10,636 bases of DNA from Bacteroidales bacterium UBA3684 (GTDB lineage: Bacteria > Bacteroidota > Bacteroidia > Bacteroidales > P3), in assembly GCA_002372855.1 (NCBI GenBank), contig DFIZ01000012.1:1-10636 (forward strand), in the 5' to 3' direction. The notes under the pieces were generated by a model, which searched no databases, was not told where the DNA came from, and worked only from the letters and a program-made list of their open reading frames with translations. Shown here piece by piece: positions 7,656 through 10,636 of the stretch; position 1 is the stretch's first letter; each line of letters begins with the position of its first letter. The position numbers and the translations under genes are program-made.

Positions 7656-8960
7656 ATGAACATCATCGCCATCGTCGGACGCCCCAATGTCGGCAAGTCC
7701 ACCCTCTTCAACCGCCTCACCGAAAGCCGCGACGCCATCGTCGACTCCACCTCCGGCGTCACCCGCGACCGCCAGTACGGCCACTCCGACTGGAACGGCA
7801 AGCACTTCTCCGTCATCGACACCGGCGGCTACGTCATGGGCGGCGACGACGAATTCGAAGTCGAAATCCGTCGCCAGGTATCCCTCGCTGTCGACGAGGC
7901 CGACGTCATCCTCTTCCTTGTCGACGCCCGCGAAGGCCTCACACCCATGGACGAGGACGTCGCCGAGATGCTGCGCCGCTGCCCCAAGCCCGTCGTCCTT
8001 GCCGCCAACAAGGTCGACAACTCCGCCCAGATGGACGCCCTCGCCGAATTCTACTCCCTCGGCCTCGGCGACCCCTACCCCATCGCAGGCATCACAGGCT
8101 CCGGCACCGGCGACCTCCTCGACGCTCTGGTCAAAGACTTCTCCGAAGGCAACGACGACCCCTCCGACGGCCTGCCCCGCATCGCCGTCGTCGGCCGCCC
8201 CAACGTCGGCAAGTCCTCCTTCATCAACATGATCACCGGCGAACACCGTTCCGTCGTGACCCCCATCGCCGGCACCACCCGCGACTCCGTCTATTCGCGC
8301 TACAACCTCTTCGGCTTCGACTTCAACTTCGTCGACACCGCCGGCCTACGCCGCAAAGCCAAAGTCTCCGAAAACCTCGAATTCTACTCCGTCATGCGCT
8401 CCATCCGCGCCATCGAGGCCGCCGACGTCTGCATCCTCATGCTCGACGCCTCCCAAGGCCTCGAACAGCAGGACCTCAACATCTTCTCCCTCATCCAGCG
8501 CAACAACAAAGGCGTTGTCGTCGTCGTCAACAAGTGGGACCTCGTACAGAAAGAAACCAACACCCACCGCGACTACGAGCAGCTCATCCGCTCCCGCATC
8601 GCACCCTTCGACGACGTACCCATCATCTTCACCTCCGTCATCAACAAGCAGCGCATCTTCAAAGTCCTCGAAACCGCCAAGCAGGTCTACGAGGCCCGCT
8701 CGCGCCGCATCTCCACCGCCGAACTCAACGACACCCTCCTCCCCATCGTCAAGGAGCAGAACCCGCCGCCATCGGTTAAGGGCAAGTGGGTCAAGATCAA
8801 ATACATCACCCAGCTGCCCACGGCCTACCCCCAGTTCGTCTTCTTCTGCAACCTCCCCCAGTACGTCCGCGACCCCTACAAGCGCTTCGTCGAAAACCGC
8901 ATGCGCGAACTCTGGGACTTCCACGGCGTCCCCATCACCATCTACTTCCGAGCCAAGTAA
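7656..8960 (+). CDS. der: Ribosome-assembly GTPase Der (EngA), double GTPase domain
   Basis: 434 residues, the normal length for Der. Der is an essential GTPase needed for maturation of the 50S subunit. The first G domain has GRPNVGKST (8-16), DTGG (55-58) and NKVD (118-121), with GSGTGDLL at the G5 region. The second has GRPNVGKSS (180-188), DTAG (227-230) and NKWD (292-295). The C-terminal KH-like domain (~350-434) includes [16 protein letters not shown] and ends in [12 protein letters not shown]. All key motifs are intact. The frame stays open upstream of 7656, but homology begins exactly at [15 protein letters not shown], so that ATG is the start. The leader consists of octamer repeats. 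Codons are very strongly C-ending. The stop is followed at once by the ATTAGGA array. Confidence 0.97.
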   Translation: MNIIAIVGRPNVGKSTLFNRLTESRDAIVDSTSGVTRDRQYGHSDWNGKHFSVIDTGGYVMGGDDEFEVEIRRQVSLAVDEADVILFLVDAREGLTPMDEDVAEMLRRCPKPVVLAANKVDNSAQMDALAEFYSLGLGDPYPIAGITGSGTGDLLDALVKDFSEGNDDPSDGLPRIAVVGRPNVGKSSFINMITGEHRSVVTPIAGTTRDSVYSRYNLFGFDFNFVDTAGLRRKAKVSENLEFYSVMRSIRAIEAADVCILMLDASQGLEQQDLNIFSLIQRNNKGVVVVVNKWDLVQKETNTHRDYEQLIRSRIAPFDDVPIIFTSVINKQRIFKVLETAKQVYEARSRRISTAELNDTLLPIVKEQNPPPSVKGKWVKIKYITQLPTAYPQFVFFCNLPQYVRDPYKRFVENRMRELWDFHGVPITIYFRAK

Positions 8961-8995
8961 ATTAGGAATTAGGAATTAGATATTAGGAATTAAAA
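8961..8995 (+). repeat. Tandem heptamer array ATTAGGA, five units, directly after der
   Basis: The units are ATTAGGA, ATTAGGA, ATTAGAT, ATTAGGA and ATTAAAA, starting at the base after the der stop codon. The same unit continues after the GC-rich hairpin at 9005-9021. Translated in any + frame the tandem unit meets TAG within a few codons, so this family could not spread into a reading frame in this orientation. Confidence 0.9.
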
Positions 8996-9004
8996 AGCTG
9001 GAGC

Positions 9005-9021
9005 GCCGGCGTCCCGCCGGC
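9005..9021. repeat. GC-rich hairpin GCCGGCG-TCC-CGCCGGC between heptamer arrays
   Basis: A perfect 7-bp inverted repeat, all G/C, with a 3-base loop lies in AT-rich DNA. On the + strand it is followed by CATACC and then an A run rather than a T run, so it is not a classic intrinsic terminator for der. On the minus strand a short T run follows after a gap, but no minus-strand gene is present. Its palindromic shape and position recall REP-like intergenic elements. It could also stabilise the der transcript's 3' end. The role is inferred. Confidence 0.8.
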
Positions 9022-9035
9022 ATACCAAAAAAAAA

Positions 9036-9084
9036 ATTAGGAATTAGGAATTAGGAATTAGAAATTAGAAATTAGGAATTGGGA
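9036..9084 (+). repeat. Tandem heptamer array ATTAGGA, seven units, after the hairpin
   Basis: Seven contiguous units: ATTAGGA three times, ATTAGAA twice, ATTAGGA, and a diverged ATTGGGA. With 8961-8995 it makes twelve copies on both sides of the 17-base hairpin, so the region forms one composite element: array, hairpin, array. The array ends 8 bases before the sigma-54-like sequence in front of the thioredoxin gene. The last diverged unit supplies the only TTG near a -33 position for an alternative promoter. Confidence 0.9.
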
Positions 9085-9092
9085 AAAGACTT

Positions 9093-9108
9093 TGGCACAC
9101 AATTTGCA
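9093..9108 (+). promoter_or_regulatory. Sigma-54-like (-24/-12) promoter upstream of thioredoxin
   Basis: TGGCAC, then A, then CAAT, then TTGCA matches the sigma-54 consensus TGGCACGNNNNTTGCW at every fixed position except one (A for G). The invariant GG (9094-9095) and GC (9106-9107) are exactly 10 bases apart. Transcription would start near 9119, giving a leader of about 36 bases. Against this, TTTGCA at 9103-9108 is also the tail of the ordinary Bacteroidota -7 box, and a TTG at 9079-9081 could act as -33. However, the box reads ACAATTTG, lacking the conserved TA. No activator gene or clear upstream activator site is visible. Confidence 0.45.
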
Positions 9109-9154
9109 GACAGACTTATAAAATAGAATTTAAAAATTAGAAATAAATACAATT

Positions 9155-9469
9155 ATGAAAGTCACAGAAGAAAACTTCAACCAAATGATTGCCTCCGGCA
9201 AACCCGTCATGATCGATTTCGGCGCCACCTGGTGCGGACCCTGCAAAGCCCTCGCACCCCGCATCGAGGAAATCGAAAAAGAATACGAAGGCCGCGCCAT
9301 GATCGGCACCGCCGACGTCGACGAGTGCTCCGACCTCGCCGCCAAATTCCGCATCCGCAACGTCCCCACCGTCCTCTTCTTCAAGGCCGGCAGCGACGCC
9401 CCTGTCGACAAGAGCGTAGGCCTCGTCGCCAAAGAAACCCTCACCGAGAAACTCAACGCACTTCTCTGA
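9155..9469 (+). CDS. trxA: Thioredoxin, small cytoplasmic
   Basis: 104 residues, the standard length for a single-domain thioredoxin, with no signal peptide. It is a cytoplasmic thiol-disulfide reductant that serves ribonucleotide reductase, peroxiredoxins and similar enzymes, and is recharged by thioredoxin reductase. The active site WCGPC is at residues 26-30, preceded by IDFGAT. The conserved cis-proline is in NVPT (Pro71), and the strand motif TVLFFKAG follows. All catalytic features are present. The leader is AT-rich, without a Shine-Dalgarno sequence. The sigma-54-like sequence about 50 bases upstream suggests its own promoter. The stop is followed directly by the AAGAATG repeat and hairpin. 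The symbol trxA is assigned by fold and length; the genome may carry other thioredoxins. Confidence 0.95.
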   Translation: MKVTEENFNQMIASGKPVMIDFGATWCGPCKALAPRIEEIEKEYEGRAMIGTADVDECSDLAAKFRIRNVPTVLFFKAGSDAPVDKSVGLVAKETLTEKLNALL

Positions 9470-9504
9470 GAAAATGAAGAGTAAAAAATGAAGAATGAAG
9501 AATT
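9470..9504 (+). repeat. Tandem heptamer array AAGAATG, five units, directly after the thioredoxin gene
   Basis: The units are GAAAATG, AAGAGTA, AAAAATG, AAGAATG and AAGAATT, starting at the base after the TGA stop. The first two are diverged. The last three make up the left arm of the hairpin at 9487-9538. In + frames the unit soon gives TGA stops. Confidence 0.8.
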
Positions 9505-9538
9505 GACCGCAGCAACAAACAATTCTTCATTCTTCATT
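9487..9538. terminator. Long AT-rich hairpin between thioredoxin and DUF58 (inverted heptamer arrays)
   Basis: The left arm (9487-9505) and right arm (9520-9538) are perfect 19-base inverted repeats around a 14-base loop (9506-9519). The arms are tandem heptamers in opposite orientation: AAGAATG on the left and CATTCTT on the right. The right array goes on as GATTCTT to 9548, just before the DUF58 start. In RNA this would form a long stem that could end or attenuate transcription after the thioredoxin gene or protect its 3' end. There is no clear U tract, so intrinsic termination is uncertain; the structure itself is directly visible. Confidence 0.6.
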
Positions 9539-9548
9539 CTTGATTCTT
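9521..9548 (-). repeat. Inverted heptamer array, four units of CATTCTT
   Basis: The units are AATTCTT, CATTCTT, CATTCTT and GATTCTT, the reverse complement of the array at 9470-9504. The array ends 11 bases before the DUF58 ATG at 9560, so it forms most of that gene's leader. No Shine-Dalgarno sequence or Bacteroidota -7 box is visible between the hairpin and the ATG. Confidence 0.85.
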
Positions 9549-9559
9549 AAATTCCTGCA

Positions 9560-10546
9560 ATGGACCTCTCCCAAATCTCCCCCTACAAAACCCTCGACTT
9601 CTACGCCCGTCAGGTGGTGGAAGGCTTCATCACCGGCCGCCACAAAAGCCCCTTCCATGGATTCTCCGTCGAATTCTCCGACTACCGCCAGTACAACCCC
9701 GGCGAATCCACCCGCAACATCGACTACCGCCTCTACGGCCGCACCGACCGCCTCTATGTCAAGCAGTTCGAAGAGGAAACCAACCTCCGCTGCCAGATCC
9801 TTATCGACCACAGCGGCTCCATGCTCTATCCCCTCGAACGGCACGGCGACATCGCCCATCCCAACAAACTCACCTTCGCCGTCTACGCCGCCGCAGTCCT
9901 CATCGAACTCCTCCACCGCCAGCGCGACGCCTTCGGCCTCTCCCTCTTCCCCTCTCCCGCCCCCTCGGCTTCCCAGCCACCCAGCCACTCAGCCACTCAG
10001 GACTCCCTCTTCTCCACCCCCTGCCGCTCCTCGCGGCTCCACCAGCAGTACCTCCTCTCCGAACTCGACAAACTCCTCTCCCCTTCCTCCACTCAGCCAC
10101 TTAGCCACTCAGCCACTCAGACCCTCGCCCAGGCCATCCACCTCCTCGCCGAGCAGCTCCACCGCCGCTCCCTCGTCGCCATCTTCACCGACGCCCTCAC
10201 CCCCTCCGACCACTCAGCCACCCAAGAAGCCCTCTTCGACGCCCTACGCCACCTGCGCCACAACCAGCACGAAGTCATCCTCTTCCACACCTACGACCTC
10301 GCCCACGAAGTCAACCTAGACTTCGACGCCCGTCCCCACCTCTTCATCGACCTCGAAAGCCAGCGCCAGGTCCGCCTGCAGCCCGCCGACCTCGCCGACG
10401 CCTACCGCCGCCAGATGACCGACCTCTTCGACACCCTCCGCCAGCGCGCCATGCAGTATCGCATCGACTATGTCCCCCTCGACATCGCCCAGGGCTTCCA
10501 CCAGCTCCTCCTCCCCTTCCTCCTCAAACGCAGCAAAAACCTCTAA
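9560..10546 (+). CDS. DUF58 protein (von Willebrand-like) with octamer-encoded insertions
   Basis: 328 residues, no signal peptide or membrane helix. Residues ~1-130 follow the Bacteroidota DUF58 pattern closely: YKTLDFYARQVVEGF, GRHKSPFHGFSVEF, the YNPGESTRNIDYRLYGRTDRL region, EEETNLRCQILID, and a MIDAS-like DHSGS at 83-87. Residues ~160-328 carry the C-terminal half (HQQYLLSELDKLL, HNQHEVILFHTYD, a tail with LLLPFLLKRSK). DUF58 proteins usually sit with MoxR AAA+ ATPases and act in envelope or stress-related assembly; no moxR is in this window. Relatives I know of are roughly 290 residues. The excess falls at 130-155 and 174-188, with a minor one near 215-222, where octamer DNA encodes SHSATQ, SHSATQ and DHSATQ. 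The frame is intact and the flanking motifs are present, so I treat it as functional. The start at 9560 fits the family N-terminus. Confidence 0.85.
   Translation: MDLSQISPYKTLDFYARQVVEGFITGRHKSPFHGFSVEFSDYRQYNPGESTRNIDYRLYGRTDRLYVKQFEEETNLRCQILIDHSGSMLYPLERHGDIAHPNKLTFAVYAAAVLIELLHRQRDAFGLSLFPSPAPSASQPPSHSATQDSLFSTPCRSSRLHQQYLLSELDKLLSPSSTQPLSHSATQTLAQAIHLLAEQLHRRSLVAIFTDALTPSDHSATQEALFDALRHLRHNQHEVILFHTYDLAHEVNLDFDARPHLFIDLESQRQVRLQPADLADAYRRQMTDLFDTLRQRAMQYRIDYVPLDIAQGFHQLLLPFLLKRSKNL
9973..10000 (+). repeat. Octamer repeat inside DUF58, 3.5 units
   Basis: The units are CCAGCCAC, CCAGCCAC, TCAGCCAC and TCAG. They are translated as residues 138-147, SQPPSHSATQ. The insertion follows the GLSLF strand in a Pro/Ser-rich stretch that is probably a surface loop. 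It has the same unit and orientation as the array at 7612-7651. Confidence 0.9.
10089..10120 (+). repeat. Octamer repeat inside DUF58, four units
   Basis: The units are CCACTCAG, CCACTTAG, CCACTCAG and CCACTCAG, translated as residues 177-187, STQPLSHSATQ. This is the cleanest copy in the window. It lies just after ELDKLLSP, between two predicted helices. Confidence 0.92.
10210..10225 (+). repeat. Octamer repeat inside DUF58, two units
   Basis: The units are CCACTCAG and CCACCCAA, translated as residues 217-222, DHSATQ. It is the shortest and most diverged of the three coding copies, yet read in the same phase as the others. It lies in the loop after FTDALTPS. Confidence 0.65.
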
Positions 10547-10636
10547 CCCCTTTTTTTTATTTTCCCCCTCCTCCCTTCAGGCACCCAAAATGGGGTCTGA
10601 CACCTACATCTTTCGGCCCTTCTTATATCGTTCCTA
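10547..10636. other. Right-edge intergenic stretch, no gene recognised
   Basis: After the DUF58 stop comes CCCC and a run of eight T (10551-10558). No hairpin precedes the T run, so it is not a convincing intrinsic terminator. Then follows a pyrimidine-rich segment and TGGGGTCTGACACC (10591-10604). No start codon with a sustained frame is visible before the window ends. Confidence 0.6.

Noticed and set aside
9005..9040. Intrinsic terminator for der
   Set aside because: The hairpin is followed on the + strand by an A run rather than a T run, so it does not fit the model, although an RNA-stabilising role remains possible.
8961..9084. CRISPR array
   Set aside because: The repeats are contiguous 7-base units without unique spacers, and no cas gene is present.
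9540..10319. 259-codon + frame overlapping DUF58, very rich in Ser, Thr and Pro
   Set aside because: It is an out-of-phase reading of C-ending codons. The DUF58 frame carries the conserved motifs, including DHSGS and the C-terminal LLLPFLLKR.
9560..10546. Frameshift or pseudogenisation of DUF58 caused by the repeats
   Set aside because: The frame is open from start to stop and the family motifs continue on both sides of each repeat in the same frame.
1..10636. Novel multi-gene defence, secretion or biosynthetic system
   Set aside because: The genes are an assortment of envelope and housekeeping functions with known families or plain unknowns. Nothing links them beyond being neighbours on one strand.

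Overview
The window looks like a chromosomal segment of a GC-rich member of the Bacteroidota, most likely Bacteroidales-like. The evidence is a secreted protein with a gliding-motility/type IX secretion C-terminal domain, a DUF5723-type outer-membrane protein, a Bacteroidota-style tandem universal stress protein, a DUF58 protein of the Bacteroidota type, and TAnnTTTG -7 boxes in front of two genes. All seven genes are on the + strand. No tRNA, rRNA, CRISPR array, transposase or phage gene is visible.

Layout. Positions 1-149 hold a left-edge tandem heptamer array and a promoter. Positions 150-3905 encode a ~1251-residue secreted beta-propeller/PKD/CHU_C protein, followed after 5 bp by a universal-stress-like protein (3911-4714). 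A new promoter near 4745 precedes a pair of envelope genes: a putative surface lipoprotein (4819-6120) and a DUF5723 beta-barrel-like protein (6145-7611). Then come the ribosome-assembly GTPase Der (7656-8960), a small thioredoxin (9155-9469) and a DUF58 protein (9560-10546). The last 90 bases contain no recognised gene. No gene-free stretch exceeds 300 bases; the largest is 8961-9154.

How the genes relate. The first half is envelope and secretion biology: a type IX cargo candidate and a lipoprotein/outer-membrane pair. The second half is housekeeping: Der, thioredoxin and DUF58. I see no defence system, biosynthetic cluster or mobile island, and I make no claim to a new multi-gene system.

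The unusual feature is a set of short tandem repeats with 7- or 8-base units. The three intergenic arrays on the right side each begin at the base directly after a stop codon (7612, 8961, 9470), and each starts with about five units. One array forms the whole intergenic region before der, one flanks a GC-rich hairpin after der, and one is inverted into a 19-bp hairpin after the thioredoxin gene. The octamer family (consensus CCACTCAG) also occurs at three places inside the DUF58 reading frame, where it encodes S/D-H-S-A-T-Q peptides in what look like surface loops. This spread of an intergenic-type repeat into a coding region is the main finding. A second is a near-consensus sigma-54 (-24/-12) sequence in front of the thioredoxin gene.
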